Below are positions 25,634 through 35,384 of a DNA stretch of 64,000 nucleotides, piece after piece. Positions within the stretch are counted from its first letter, which is position 1. Every line of letters starts with the position of its first letter. The translations under genes and the position numbers were made by a program. The stretch is from Salinibacterium hongtaonis (lineage in GTDB: Bacteria; Actinomycetota; Actinomycetes; Actinomycetales; Microbacteriaceae), in contig NZ_CP026951.1 in NCBI RefSeq assembly GCF_003065485.1, positions 1,798,001-1,862,000 of the forward strand. The letters run 5' to 3'. The notes beneath the pieces are model-generated. The model searched no databases. It was given only the letters and a program-made list of their open reading frames with translations, and was not told where the DNA came from.

Positions 25634-27202
25634 CTAGCGCCCGCCGCCCAGCATCTTCTGCAGTGCCGCCATCTCTTCTTCTGTGGGCGCAGCACCTGAG
25701 CCACCGCCGAGGCCGAATCCGGAGCCGGCCGGGGCCGATGGAGCGGATGCGCCCGAAGCAAGCGCCGCGTTCTCCGCTGCCCGCTTGGCCGGGTTGCCCG
25801 ACTTCGAGCCCTTCTTCTTGGCCTTCTGCTGCTTGCCTCGGCCTCCGCCGAAGCCAGCACCGGGAACCGGCCCCATGCCGGGGATCTGCGGCACCCCGCC
25901 CTTGGCGACGGTCTTCATCATCTTGGCGGCCTGCTCGAAGCGGTTCACAAGGGCGTTGACCTCGGTCACGCTCGTGCCGGAACCCCTGGCAATGCGCAGA
26001 CGGCGCGAACCGTTGAGCAGCTTGGGGTTTTGACGCTCCGCACGCGTCATCGACTGGATGATCGCCTCGGTGCGGGTGAGCTCGGACTCGTCGAAGTTGT
26101 CGAGCTGCTCCTTCATGCCGCGCGCACCGGGCAGCATGCCGATGAGCGACTTGAGCGAGCCCATCTTCTTGATCTGCTGCATCTGGCCGAGGAAGTCCTC
26201 GAGCGTGAAGGTGTCGGTGGCGAACTTCTCCGCAACCTTGCGCGACTCCTCCTCATCGAAGTTCTTCTGCGCCTGCTCGATGAGGGTGAGGATGTCACCC
26301 AGGTCGAGGATGCGGCTGGCCATGCGCTCCGGGTGGAACGGCTCGAAATCGTCGAGCCCCTCACCGGTGCTGGCAAAGATGATGGGGCGACCGGTGACGG
26401 ATGCGACCGAAAGGGCCGCTCCGCCGCGCGCGTCGCCGTCAAGCTTGGTGAGCACAACCCCCGTGAAGTCGACGCCCTCCTGGAACGCCTTGGCGGTCGC
26501 CACAGCATCCTGACCGATCATGGCGTCGATGACGAAGAGAACCTCGTCGGGGTCGACAGCCTTGCGGATGTCTGCGGCCTGCTTCATCATGTCGGCGTCA
26601 ACGCCGAGACGACCGGCCGTGTCGACGATGACCACATCGTGCAGCTTGTCCTTGGCGAACTTGATGGCGTCCTTCGACACCTTGACGGGGTTGCCGACGC
26701 CGTTGCCTGGTTCGGGTGCGAACACCTGAACGCCAGCCTGCTCACCGACGACCTGGAGCTGGTTGACGGCGTTGGGGCGCTGCAGGTCTGCGGCGACCAG
26801 AAGCGGGGTGTGGCCCTCGCCCGCGAGCCACTTGGCGAGCTTGCCGGCCAGCGTGGTCTTTCCGGCACCCTGGAGACCGGCGAGCATAATGACGGTCGGC
26901 GGGTTCTTGGCGAACTGAAGGCGGCGCTGCTCGCCGCCGAGGATGCCGATGAGCTCTTCGTTGACGATCTGCACGACCTGCTGAGCAGGGTTCAGCGCCT
27001 TGTTGACCTCGTCGCCGAGGGCGCGCTCGCGCACGTTGCCGGTAAAGAGCTTGACGACATCCAGCGCTACGTCGGCGTCGAGAAGAGCGCGACGAATCTC
27101 GCGGACGGTTCCGTCGATGTCGGCGGGGCTCAGCTTGCCCTTGCCGCGCAGGTTCTTAAACGTATCCGCGAGGCGGTCGGTGAGGTTTCCAAAAGTGGCC
27201 AT
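25634..27202 (-). CDS. ffh: Signal recognition particle protein Ffh
   Basis: 522 residues. N domain (FGNLTDRLADTFKNLRGKGKLSPADID...), GTPase G domain (MLAGLQGAGKTTLAGKLAKWL, VDTAGRLGVDADMM, TKLDGDARGGAALS), and the Met-rich M domain that binds 4.5S RNA and signal peptides (LEDFLGQMQQIKKMGSLKSLIGMLPG, RIARGSGTSVTEVN). The tail is Gly/Ala-rich. Its partner gene ftsY is not in the window. The start lies only 21 bp from the divergent gamma-carbonic-anhydrase-like gene. Confidence 0.97.
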   Translation of the reverse strand: MATFGNLTDRLADTFKNLRGKGKLSPADIDGTVREIRRALLDADVALDVVKLFTGNVRERALGDEVNKALNPAQQVVQIVNEELIGILGGEQRRLQFAKNPPTVIMLAGLQGAGKTTLAGKLAKWLAGEGHTPLLVAADLQRPNAVNQLQVVGEQAGVQVFAPEPGNGVGNPVKVSKDAIKFAKDKLHDVVIVDTAGRLGVDADMMKQAADIRKAVDPDEVLFVIDAMIGQDAVATAKAFQEGVDFTGVVLTKLDGDARGGAALSVASVTGRPIIFASTGEGLDDFEPFHPERMASRILDLGDILTLIEQAQKNFDEEESRKVAEKFATDTFTLEDFLGQMQQIKKMGSLKSLIGMLPGARGMKEQLDNFDESELTRTEAIIQSMTRAERQNPKLLNGSRRLRIARGSGTSVTEVNALVNRFEQAAKMMKTVAKGGVPQIPGMGPVPGAGFGGGRGKQQKAKKKGSKSGNPAKRAAENAALASGASAPSAPAGSGFGLGGGSGAAPTEEEMAALQKMLGGGR

Positions 27203-27223
27203 GGTGCACCTAGTTTAACTGTC
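27203..27223. promoter_or_regulatory. 21-bp divergent promoter region, ffh / gamma-CA
   Basis: Start codons face away from each other with 21 bp between them. TAGTTT (27211-27216, plus) and TAAACT (27217-27212, minus) both fit the TANNNT pattern of a -10 element and overlap. The plus-strand one lies seven bases before its ATG, which would give a leaderless transcript. No good -35 is visible on either side. Confidence 0.4.
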
Positions 27224-27754
27224 ATGACACCATCGCCGCTGCTCGTGACCATCAATGGGGCAACTCCCACCATTTCTGACACCGCCTGGGTGGCCCCTAA
27301 CGCCACCCTGATCGGGCAAGTCACCCTTCACGAGGAGTCCAGCGTCTTCTATGGCACGGTGCTGAGGGCGGATGTTGACAGCATCAGTCTGGGCGCCCGC
27401 AGCAACCTCCAAGACAATGTGACGGTGCACTGTGACGCCGGCGTGCCGACCACGATCGGCGAGGGCGTGAGTGTTGGCCATGCTGCTGTGCTGCACGGCT
27501 GCACGATCGAGGACGAGTGCCTGATCGGAATGAGCGCGACGGTGCTCAACCGCGCTGTGATCGGCGCTGGTTCGCTCGTGGCGGCCGGCGCGGTCGTACT
27601 CGAAGACACTGTGATTCCGCCGGGGTCACTCGTCGCTGGTGTGCCCGCGAAGGTGCGCCGCGAACTGAGCGATGAGGAGCGAGCGGGGCTGCGGGAGAAC
27701 GGCGTGCGCTACGTCGGCTATGCCGCCCTGCACCGCGAAGCCCTCGCTGACTAG
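27224..27754 (+). CDS. Gamma-carbonic anhydrase-like hexapeptide protein
   Basis: 176 residues from ATG 27224. Left-handed beta-helix hexapeptide repeats run through the middle: VAPNATLIGQVTLHEESSVFYGTVLRADVDSISLGARSNLQDNV. Three candidate zinc-binding histidines are in place (VTVHCDAG, VSVGHAAVLHGCTI). Members are gamma-carbonic anhydrases or related transferase-like proteins; activity is inferred from the histidines. The frame is open far upstream antisense to ffh, but coding begins here. Confidence 0.88.
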   Translation: MTPSPLLVTINGATPTISDTAWVAPNATLIGQVTLHEESSVFYGTVLRADVDSISLGARSNLQDNVTVHCDAGVPTTIGEGVSVGHAAVLHGCTIEDECLIGMSATVLNRAVIGAGSLVAAGAVVLEDTVIPPGSLVAGVPAKVRRELSDEERAGLRENGVRYVGYAALHREALAD

Positions 27755-27810
27755 GCCACTCCGCGGCGGCGGGCCGCTCGTCGAGATGCACAGGGACTGC
27801 GCAGGGAGCC

Positions 27811-28845
27811 ATGGTTACGTCACAGCCATCCGACGAAGGGAATACACCTGTGACCGTTATCGGTTGGCATGCCTCGCACGAACAGCTACACCCGAAGGAC
27901 CTTCTGATCGCCCTGCAGCACGCCGAGAAGTCTGGCTTCACGGCAGCAATGTGCAGCGATCACTTCGCGCCGTGGAGTGAACGGCAGGGCCACTCGGGCT
28001 TTGCCTGGTCGTGGCTGGGGGCCGCGCTGCAGGCCACAGATTTGCCGATCGGCATCGTGAACGCTCCCGGCCAGCGCTATCACCCCGCGATCATCGCGCA
28101 AGCGGTGGGGACTCTCGAAGCGATGTTCCCCGGGCGATTTTGGGCCGCCCTCGGCAGCGGCGAGGCGATGAACGAACACATCACGGGCGATGCCTGGCCC
28201 CGCAAGGAGCACCGCAACGAGCGCCTGCAGGAGAGCGTCGCGGTCATACGGGCCCTGCTGGCGGGCGAGGAAGTCAGCCACGACGGCCATATCACCGTGG
28301 ATCGGGCCCGGCTCTGGACGAGACCGGATACTCCCCCGCCGCTGCTCGCCGCCGCCGTCAGCCCTCAGACCGCTGCCTGGGCCGCCAAATGGGCCGACGG
28401 CCTCGCCACGGTGAACCAGTCTGTTGACGCTCTTCGCGACGTCGTGGAGGCCTATCGCGGAGCCGGGGGCACCGGGCCGCTCGTGCTTCAGGTCCACGTC
28501 AGCTACGCGGCATCCGAAGACGAGGCCCTGCAGATTGCTCACGATCAATGGCGCACCAATGTGTTTTCTCCCCCGCTGTGCTGGGATCTCGATAGCGTCG
28601 AAGCGTTCGATATCGCCTCGAAGCATGTGACTCCCAACGACGTTCGCGGCTCGGTACTCATCTCCTCCGACCTTGGTGAGTATGTCGATCAGCTGAAGGA
28701 GTTCATCGCCCTCGGGTTCGATGAGGTGTATCTGCACCAGGTGGGCAGCGACCAGCGGAGCTTTATCGAAGCCTTCGGCGAGCACGTCTTGCCCCGGCTA
28801 ACGGTGACGGCAAAGGCGGAGGCAACCCCCGAGGTGGTCGCATGA
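27811..28845 (+). CDS. LLM-class flavin oxidoreductase, GH13-linked type (TIGR03885-like)
   Basis: 344 residues from ATG 27811 (GGGAG upstream), or 331 from GTG 27850 (VTVIGWHASHEQ), which matches better where I recall relatives starting. Key stretches are WHASHEQLHPKDLLIALQHAEKSGF, CSDHFAPWSERQGHSGFAWSWLGAAL, NAPGQRYHPAIIAQAVGTL and GRFWAALGSGEAMNEHITG. The family is usually encoded beside an amylase-type gene, as here: its TGA overlaps the ATG of the GH13 gene (ATGA). The reaction is unknown. Confidence 0.85.
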   Translation: MVTSQPSDEGNTPVTVIGWHASHEQLHPKDLLIALQHAEKSGFTAAMCSDHFAPWSERQGHSGFAWSWLGAALQATDLPIGIVNAPGQRYHPAIIAQAVGTLEAMFPGRFWAALGSGEAMNEHITGDAWPRKEHRNERLQESVAVIRALLAGEEVSHDGHITVDRARLWTRPDTPPPLLAAAVSPQTAAWAAKWADGLATVNQSVDALRDVVEAYRGAGGTGPLVLQVHVSYAASEDEALQIAHDQWRTNVFSPPLCWDLDSVEAFDIASKHVTPNDVRGSVLISSDLGEYVDQLKEFIALGFDEVYLHQVGSDQRSFIEAFGEHVLPRLTVTAKAEATPEVVA

Positions 28846-30509
28846 GAATCACCGACACGAGCGACCTGTGGTGGAAAAACGCCGTCGTGTATTGCCTCGA
28901 CGTCGAGACCTTTATGGATTGGAACGGCGACGGCACAGGCGACCTCGACGGGCTCGCTCACCGCCTGGATTACCTTGCCGAACTAGGGGTGACCTGCATC
29001 TGGCTGATGCCGTTTTATCCCACCCCCGACAAAGATGACGGCTACGACGTCTCTGACTTCTATGGCGTCGACAAGCGTTTCGGCTCGCTCGGCGACCTTG
29101 TCGAGGTGATCCGCTCCGCACGCGACCGGGGGATGCGCGTGATCGCCGACCTGGTCGTGAACCACACGTCAGAGAAGCATCCCTGGTTCGTGTCGGCTCG
29201 CTCGAGCCGCACCTCTCCTTATCGGGACTTCTACGTGTGGAGGGATACCCCGCCGAAGAGCGCCCCCGAGCCGATCTTTCCCGACAAAGAGAACTCGGTC
29301 TGGAACTTCGACGAGCGCACGGGCCAGTACTACCTTCACCGGTTCTATCGTCACCAGCCCGACCTGAACGTCGCGAACCCCCGCGTGCGAGAAGAGATTG
29401 GCAAGGTGATCGGCTTTTGGCTTGAAATGGGAATGTCGGGGTTCCGCATCGACGCGGTGCCGTTCTTCATCGACGACGAGGGTGGCGCCGACGACGACTA
29501 CGGCGACGGGCACGTCTATCTGCGCGAACTCAGCGACATGGCCAAGCGACGCAGGGGCGACGCCGTACTTCTCGGAGAGGTGAACCTGCCCTACAAGGAT
29601 CAGGTGAAGTTCTTCGGCGGCCCCCAAGGCGACGAACTCACCATGCAGTTCGACTTCGAATCCATGCAACGCATCTACCTCTCCCTCGCTCGGAGCGATG
29701 CGCGCCCCCTCGCCCGGATGCTCGCCAAACGACCCGACATTGCCCTGCGGTCACAATGGGCCAACTTTCTCCGCAACCACGACGAGCTCACGCTCGACAA
29801 GCTCAGCGAATCAGAGCGAGATGAGGTGTTCGCCGCCTTTGGACCCGAGAAGCGGATGCAAGCATTTGGCCGCGGAATCGTGCGCCGGCTGCCGCCCATG
29901 CTGGAGGGCGATCCTCGGCGCATCCGCATGGCCTACAGCCTGCTGTTCTCCCTGCCCGGCACCCCCGTGCTGTTCTACGGCGAAGAGATCGGCATGGGCG
30001 AGAACCTCAATGCCGAAGGTCGTCACTCGGTGAGAACGCCGATGCAGTGGAGCAGCGCAAAGAACGGCGGATTCTCGACCGCACGGCGACGGTCTCTGCC
30101 GGGCCCCGTAACTGAGGGCGCCTACGGCCCCGAGTTCGTCAATGCCGATGAGCAGGTGCGCGACCGCGATTCCCTGCTGCACTTCATGCGCCTGCTGATC
30201 AGCAGGTACCGCACCTCTCCGGAGATCGGATGGGGCGAACTCACCATCGTCAAGCAACCCCACGCTAGCGTGCTCGCGCATCGCGTGACCGGCCCCCTCG
30301 GGAGCATGATCGCGCTGCATAACTTTGCCGCCGAATCCCTCACCCTGGAGATCCCCGTCGATGGCGGTGATGACGACACGCGTTTGATCGATTTGCTGCA
30401 TGACGGTGCCACCGCTGTGACGAGCAAGGGAACGGCGGAGCTCACGCTCGAACCCTACGGTTATCGCTGGCTGCGAGTCACGAACCCTGGCACCCGACGG
30501 ATTGGCTGA
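28842..30509 (+). CDS. GH13 alpha-amylase family protein, trehalose synthase-like
   Basis: 555 residues. The TIM-barrel begins at WWKNAVVYCLDVETFMDWNGDG, followed by LDYLAELGVTCIWLMPFYPTPDKDDGYDV, VIADLVVNH, the nucleophile Asp in MGMSGFRIDAVPF, the acid/base Glu in AVLLGEVNLPY, and FLRNHDELTLDK. A beta-sandwich domain ends the protein. This arrangement is closest to trehalose synthase (maltose to trehalose), but no fused maltokinase is present and the exact reaction is inferred. Coupled to the upstream LLM gene. Confidence 0.88.
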   Translation: MRITDTSDLWWKNAVVYCLDVETFMDWNGDGTGDLDGLAHRLDYLAELGVTCIWLMPFYPTPDKDDGYDVSDFYGVDKRFGSLGDLVEVIRSARDRGMRVIADLVVNHTSEKHPWFVSARSSRTSPYRDFYVWRDTPPKSAPEPIFPDKENSVWNFDERTGQYYLHRFYRHQPDLNVANPRVREEIGKVIGFWLEMGMSGFRIDAVPFFIDDEGGADDDYGDGHVYLRELSDMAKRRRGDAVLLGEVNLPYKDQVKFFGGPQGDELTMQFDFESMQRIYLSLARSDARPLARMLAKRPDIALRSQWANFLRNHDELTLDKLSESERDEVFAAFGPEKRMQAFGRGIVRRLPPMLEGDPRRIRMAYSLLFSLPGTPVLFYGEEIGMGENLNAEGRHSVRTPMQWSSAKNGGFSTARRRSLPGPVTEGAYGPEFVNADEQVRDRDSLLHFMRLLISRYRTSPEIGWGELTIVKQPHASVLAHRVTGPLGSMIALHNFAAESLTLEIPVDGGDDDTRLIDLLHDGATAVTSKGTAELTLEPYGYRWLRVTNPGTRRIG

Positions 30510-30523
30510 CGCCATCGCGGGCC

Positions 30524-31771
30524 TCAGGCAGCGACGACGCGCTTCGACGATCGCAGGATAGCCCAGCCGAGCACAACGGCCACGAGAAGCATGGCGGCGG
30601 CGCCGAGGCCGGAGTAGCCCAGCATGATGAGCACCGGCCCGGCGAGCGCCCCGCCGGCAGCACCGGCGAGGTTCATGAGCAGATCGGAGACGCCCTGCAC
30701 ACCCGGCCTATCCCCGACCGGCACCGCATCGACCAGCATCGCCGACCCCGAGATCGTGGAGGCCGACCATCCGAGCCCGAGCAGCACGAGGCTGACAACG
30801 ACAAGCGGGGCAGACTCGCTGCCGAGCCACGCCGTCACGAGGGCAGCGAGAAGCAGCGCCTGACCACCCAGCAGCACCGGGAGACGCCCGAGCCGGTCAG
30901 AGAGCCAACCGAACACCGGTGACAAGGCGAACATGCCCGCCACATGCAAGCTGATCGTGAAACCCACGATGGCGAGGGACGCGCCATGCCCGTAAAGGTG
31001 AACGGGAGTCATCGCCATGAGCGCCACCATGGTGGCGTGGCTGAGGGAGACCGCCGCAACGGAGAAACGCGCCGTCGGGTTGACCCGCAGGGTGGAGAAG
31101 CCGAGGCGCGGCGGCTCCTTCGTCGTCACGCCGAGCGCTTCCCGAGCGGTGAGAAGCGGGTCGGGGCGCAAGAAGACGGCGTAGACGAGCACCGTGATGA
31201 TCTGAGCGCCGAGAGCAAAGAGGAACGGGCCGGTCAGAGTCGGCATGCCCAGGGCGGAGCCGATCGCCTCCCCCGGTTCGATGAGATTGGGCCCGAGCAC
31301 CGAGCCGATCGTCGTCGACCAGACGACCAACGAGAGATCGCGGCCGCGGTGGCGCGGGGAGGCTAGATCTGTCGCCGCGAAGCGAGCCTGCAGGTTCGTG
31401 GCCGCTCCGGCACCGGCGAGGGCGAACGCCAGCAGCAGCAGCGGAAACGACGGCACGGCGGCCGCCACAATCAGGAGAACGGCAGAGGATGCTGCGAGCG
31501 CCGACCCCGTCGCAAGCGCCACCCGGCGACCTCGCGCTGCGGCGTACCGGGCGAGCGGTAACGCCAAGATCGCGGCGCCCAGCGTCGACATTGTCGAGGC
31601 CATCCCCGACCAGGCGTCAGAACCCGAGACCTGTGCCGCGAGGAGCGCCCCCACCGAAACCGTGGCGCCAATGCCCAGCCCGCCCATAATCTGCGCGGCA
31701 ACAAGCACCCACACGACCCGGCGCTGCTGGCGCTGCATATCTGGCTGCATTTCCGGCGGCATTTCGTTCAC
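30524..31771 (-). CDS. MFS transporter
   Basis: 415 residues, about twelve hydrophobic segments in two halves. The A-loop-like motif GWLSDRLGRLPVLLGG lies in the second half, and RYAAARGRRVALATGS holds the equivalent in the first. Substrate unknown; drug or metabolite efflux is typical. It converges on the GH13 gene with a 14-bp gap and reads in the same direction as smc. Confidence 0.87.
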   Translation of the reverse strand: MNEMPPEMQPDMQRQQRRVVWVLVAAQIMGGLGIGATVSVGALLAAQVSGSDAWSGMASTMSTLGAAILALPLARYAAARGRRVALATGSALAASSAVLLIVAAAVPSFPLLLLAFALAGAGAATNLQARFAATDLASPRHRGRDLSLVVWSTTIGSVLGPNLIEPGEAIGSALGMPTLTGPFLFALGAQIITVLVYAVFLRPDPLLTAREALGVTTKEPPRLGFSTLRVNPTARFSVAAVSLSHATMVALMAMTPVHLYGHGASLAIVGFTISLHVAGMFALSPVFGWLSDRLGRLPVLLGGQALLLAALVTAWLGSESAPLVVVSLVLLGLGWSASTISGSAMLVDAVPVGDRPGVQGVSDLLMNLAGAAGGALAGPVLIMLGYSGLGAAAMLLVAVVLGWAILRSSKRVVAA

Positions 31772-31823
31772 TGCGTCAGTCTAGGCAGCCGGGCCCAGGC
31801 TCGCCGCGACGCGCCGCTGAGAG

Positions 31824-34800
31824 CTAGGCCGATCGCTCCTCCGTGGCCACACGCTGACCCACAACCGCACTGACACCGTCTTGCCGCATCGAGACACCGT
31901 AGAGGGCATCCGCAATCTCCATCGTGCGCTTCTGATGGGTGATCACGATGAGCTGCGACGACTCCCTGAGGTCCTGGAAGATCTGCAACAGCCGGCCAAG
32001 GTTGGCATCGTCAAGCGCCGCCTCCACCTCGTCCATGATGTAGAACGGGCTCGGCCTGGCCTTGAAGATTGCGATCAGCAATGCCACGGCCGCCAGAGAC
32101 CGCTCTCCACCGCTCAGCAGCGACAGTCGCTCGATCTTCTTGCCGGCGGGCTTGACCGAGACCTCGATGCCCGTCGTAAGCATGTTGTCGGGATCGGTGA
32201 GATGAATGCTGCCGGTTCCGCCGGGGAAGAGGATCGGAAAGACGTGGTTGAACGCGTTCTTGGTGTCTTCGAAGGCGCTCGAGAAGATGTCGCGCATCTT
32301 GACATCGAGCTCGTCGATGATCGTGAGCAGGTCTTTGCGCGTATTGGTGAGGTCGGTGAGCTGATCTGTGAGGAACTTGTGGCGCTCTTCCAGAGCGGCA
32401 AATTCTTCGAGCGCGAGCGGGTTGACCCTGCCGAGCCGGGCGTACTTGCGTTCGGCCTTGGCAAGCCTTGCCTCCTGCTGGGCGCGCACGAACGGCATCG
32501 TCTGCTGCACGCCGTCTTCGCTACCTGCATCGGAATCGTCGTCCGTTTCGACGGCGTCGACGGGCACGGGCACGTCAGGGCCATACTCAGCAACCAGCAC
32601 ATCCTCGACCAGGCCGAGCTCCGCTCCTGCACGCTCGAGGAGCGATGAAAGGTGCAGCTTCTTCTCGTAGATCTGCATTTCGAGCCCGTGAACCGATTCG
32701 CTTACGGAGTGCAGCCGATCGCGCAGAGCGGCTTCTGCTCGGCGAAGCTCAGCGAGTTCCTCGTTCTGCTGCGCTCGATCGGCCTCCGCCGCCGCGAGAC
32801 GCACGCGCGCCTCCGACACCGAGCGGTCAGCGGCGTCGAGCACGGTCGGCAGGACGTCGAGCACCCGCTGGGCGGCCTCCATCTGCCGGCGGCGGATGAC
32901 CGCACGGCGAGCCGCCTGATCCGCGGCCTCTCTCTCGGCCTCGCGCTGCTGCTCAAGCTGCTTAGCTCGCAGCTCCTGCGCCCGTACCCGCTCGCGAGCG
33001 GTCTCCACCTGAAGGCGGGCTTCGACCTCGCGTTCACGCGCTGCATCGAGTTCGTCGGCCAGGCCGTCCCGAGCCGAAACATCGAGAATAGGGCGGGGGC
33101 GGGACTGTGCGGTCTCAAGTTCGGCCTTGGCACGCTCAGCAGCCGTCTCAGCGCTGGCGACCGACTCTGCGGCGAGCGCGAGCCCCTTCTCCAGTCGCTG
33201 CGCCTCGGCCTCGGCGGCCTCCGCCTGCACTCGCGCCCGGTTCAGCTTCTCCGACTGCGCTGCGAGCTGGGAGTCATGCTCGCGCAGCGTTGTGAGGGCG
33301 CGCTTGGATTGCTCCTTGGCCACCTGCACTGCTCCCCGCTGCTCGGCGAGCGCAAACTGTGCGCGTTCAATCAGGGAGAGAACCTCGGAGAGGCGCTCTG
33401 CCGCGGCATCGCGGTCGGCCACGAGCTCTAACCGCGAGCGCTTGGCCCCCGAGCCGCCCCGCAGCACGAATCGGCTCAGTACATCGCCCGACTTGGTAAT
33501 GATCGTCGTGGCAGAGTCGCTCGTCCCCGTCGAAAGCTCTCCCCAGGCTCTGCGAGCTGCCGCGAGGTCATCCGCGACGATCACGTGGCTGAGCAGCCCC
33601 AGCACACCGGAGGGCGCAGAAACCACATCGGCGGCAAAGACTGCGCCGTCACCCAGCACGCCGCTAACGCCCGCCGTAACCCCGGCCTCGGCGAGCACAA
33701 GTTCGACCCTGCCCAGGTCGTCGGCCTGGGCGTGACCGAGCGCCGCGATGGCAGACTCGCGATCTTCGGCCAGCACGGCGTCGGCCAGAGACCCGAGGGC
33801 TGCGGCAATCGCCGCCTCGAATCCGGGCTTCACCTGGATGTGTTCGGCAACCAAGCCGAGGATGCCTGGCCGCTTGGCCGCGACAAGCGCGCTTGACCCA
33901 TCCTTTTGGTCGAGAGCGCTGGATAGTGCGTTCTTGCGGGCAGAGAGAGCATCCCGCTCGCGTTCGAGGGCATGGAGCTGCTCGCGGAGGGTGTCGATCT
34001 CAGTCTCGGCCTGAGTGACCTCCGCTTGGGCGCTCTGGTAGGCGGCGTCCAGGTCGATATCGGACTCCTCGCCGAGCGTCGCTTGGGCCTCAAGGGCCTC
34101 AAGCGACACCGTGGCCTGGTCTCGACGCGAGCGGGCCGCGTCGAGGGCGTTTTGCTGGCGGAGGACTTCGCCACGGACAGCAGCGAGCCGGGATGCCGCA
34201 GTATCGGCCTGCCCGCTGAGCTTAGAGATTTCGAGGTCATGACGTGACACGAGCGAGCTCTGGTGCGAGATCTCATCATCGAGCGCATCAAGCGCCGCCC
34301 TGGCCTCCGCTGTCGCGGACTGCGCCTCTCGCCACGCTTGCTCAGCCTCGTCGATTGTCTCCGCGAGCCTGACCGCCTCGTCGCGGGCATCCGCCACCAT
34401 CTGCGACGTCACCCCAGGGGCCAACTCGGCAACCTCGGTCTGCGAGCTAAGCAACGCCATCTTCTGATTGGCAAGGCTGAACAAACCGCGCAGTCGCTCC
34501 TGCACAGATTCGAGCCCAAAAGCGATTCGACGGGCCTGGTCAACGGCATCGCCGACCTGTTCCTGCTCGATTCTTGCCTCACGAAGCTTGGCCTGATCGA
34601 GCTGCTCTTGCAGCACGATGCGCTCGGTTTTGCGCTCCGATTCGCTGCGACTGTGCAGCGTGAGCGCCTCCCGCAGGGTGACGACCTCGTCGGCCAGAAG
34701 GCGGGCACGGGCATCGCGGGCGACCGCAGCAATGGTCTGTGCCTCGCGGGCAACCTCGGCCTGTTGGCCGAGGGGCTTGAGTTGGCGGCGAATCTCCCCC

Positions 34801-35384
34801 GCAAGATCGCTCAGACGCGTGAGATTTGCCTGCATCGCGTCGAGCTTGCGCAGGGTCTTTTCTTTGCGGCGGCGGTGCTTGAGGATGCCGGCGGCCTCTT
34901 CGATGAACCCGCGACGGTCTTCTGGGCTGGCGCGCAGGACGGCGTCGAGCTGGCCCTGGCCCACGATGACGTGCATCTCTCGACCGAGGCCCGAGTCGCT
35001 GAGCAGCTCCTGCACGTCGAGAAGACGGCAGCTCTCGCCGTTGATCGCGTATTCGCTGCCGCCGTTGCGAAACAGTGTGCGTCGAATCGTGACTTCGGAG
35101 TACTCGATCGGCAGGGCGCCATCCGAGTTGTCGATCGTGAGGGTCACCTCAGCACGGCCGAGGGGGCCGCGTGTGGAGGTTCCGGCGAAGATGACGTCGT
35201 CCATCTTTCCGCCGCGCAGAGTTTTGGCTCCCTGCTCGCCCATAACCCAGGCGAGTGCATCGACCACGTTCGACTTGCCGGAACCGTTGGGCCCGACCAC
35301 CGCGGTAACCCCCGGCTCGAATGCGAATGTCGTCGGCTGGGCAAACGACTTGAAGCCTTTGAGGGTGAGGCTCTTGAGGTACAC
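31824..35384 (-). CDS. smc: Chromosome segregation protein SMC
   Basis: 1186 residues starting at GTG 35384, with GGGAGGAG seven bases upstream. Walker A is VVGPNGSGKSNVVDALAWVMGEQGA near the N-terminus; long coiled coils flank a hinge around residues 500-640 (RPGILGLVAEHIQVKPGFEAAIAAALGS...); the C-terminal head has LSLLSGGERSLAAVALLIA and FYIMDEVEAALDD. It organises and compacts the chromosome with ScpA and ScpB, which are not in the window. In many relatives ftsY follows smc; here an MFS gene does. Confidence 0.98.
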   Translation of the reverse strand: MYLKSLTLKGFKSFAQPTTFAFEPGVTAVVGPNGSGKSNVVDALAWVMGEQGAKTLRGGKMDDVIFAGTSTRGPLGRAEVTLTIDNSDGALPIEYSEVTIRRTLFRNGGSEYAINGESCRLLDVQELLSDSGLGREMHVIVGQGQLDAVLRASPEDRRGFIEEAAGILKHRRRKEKTLRKLDAMQANLTRLSDLAGEIRRQLKPLGQQAEVAREAQTIAAVARDARARLLADEVVTLREALTLHSRSESERKTERIVLQEQLDQAKLREARIEQEQVGDAVDQARRIAFGLESVQERLRGLFSLANQKMALLSSQTEVAELAPGVTSQMVADARDEAVRLAETIDEAEQAWREAQSATAEARAALDALDDEISHQSSLVSRHDLEISKLSGQADTAASRLAAVRGEVLRQQNALDAARSRRDQATVSLEALEAQATLGEESDIDLDAAYQSAQAEVTQAETEIDTLREQLHALERERDALSARKNALSSALDQKDGSSALVAAKRPGILGLVAEHIQVKPGFEAAIAAALGSLADAVLAEDRESAIAALGHAQADDLGRVELVLAEAGVTAGVSGVLGDGAVFAADVVSAPSGVLGLLSHVIVADDLAAARRAWGELSTGTSDSATTIITKSGDVLSRFVLRGGSGAKRSRLELVADRDAAAERLSEVLSLIERAQFALAEQRGAVQVAKEQSKRALTTLREHDSQLAAQSEKLNRARVQAEAAEAEAQRLEKGLALAAESVASAETAAERAKAELETAQSRPRPILDVSARDGLADELDAAREREVEARLQVETARERVRAQELRAKQLEQQREAEREAADQAARRAVIRRRQMEAAQRVLDVLPTVLDAADRSVSEARVRLAAAEADRAQQNEELAELRRAEAALRDRLHSVSESVHGLEMQIYEKKLHLSSLLERAGAELGLVEDVLVAEYGPDVPVPVDAVETDDDSDAGSEDGVQQTMPFVRAQQEARLAKAERKYARLGRVNPLALEEFAALEERHKFLTDQLTDLTNTRKDLLTIIDELDVKMRDIFSSAFEDTKNAFNHVFPILFPGGTGSIHLTDPDNMLTTGIEVSVKPAGKKIERLSLLSGGERSLAAVALLIAIFKARPSPFYIMDEVEAALDDANLGRLLQIFQDLRESSQLIVITHQKRTMEIADALYGVSMRQDGVSAVVGQRVATEERSA

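Noticed and set aside
26030-27223. Long open frame antisense to ffh, continuous with the carbonic-anhydrase-like gene
   Set aside because: The conserved protein begins at ATG 27224; the upstream part is a Leu/Val/Glu-rich shadow of the ffh codons, which is common opposite high-GC genes.
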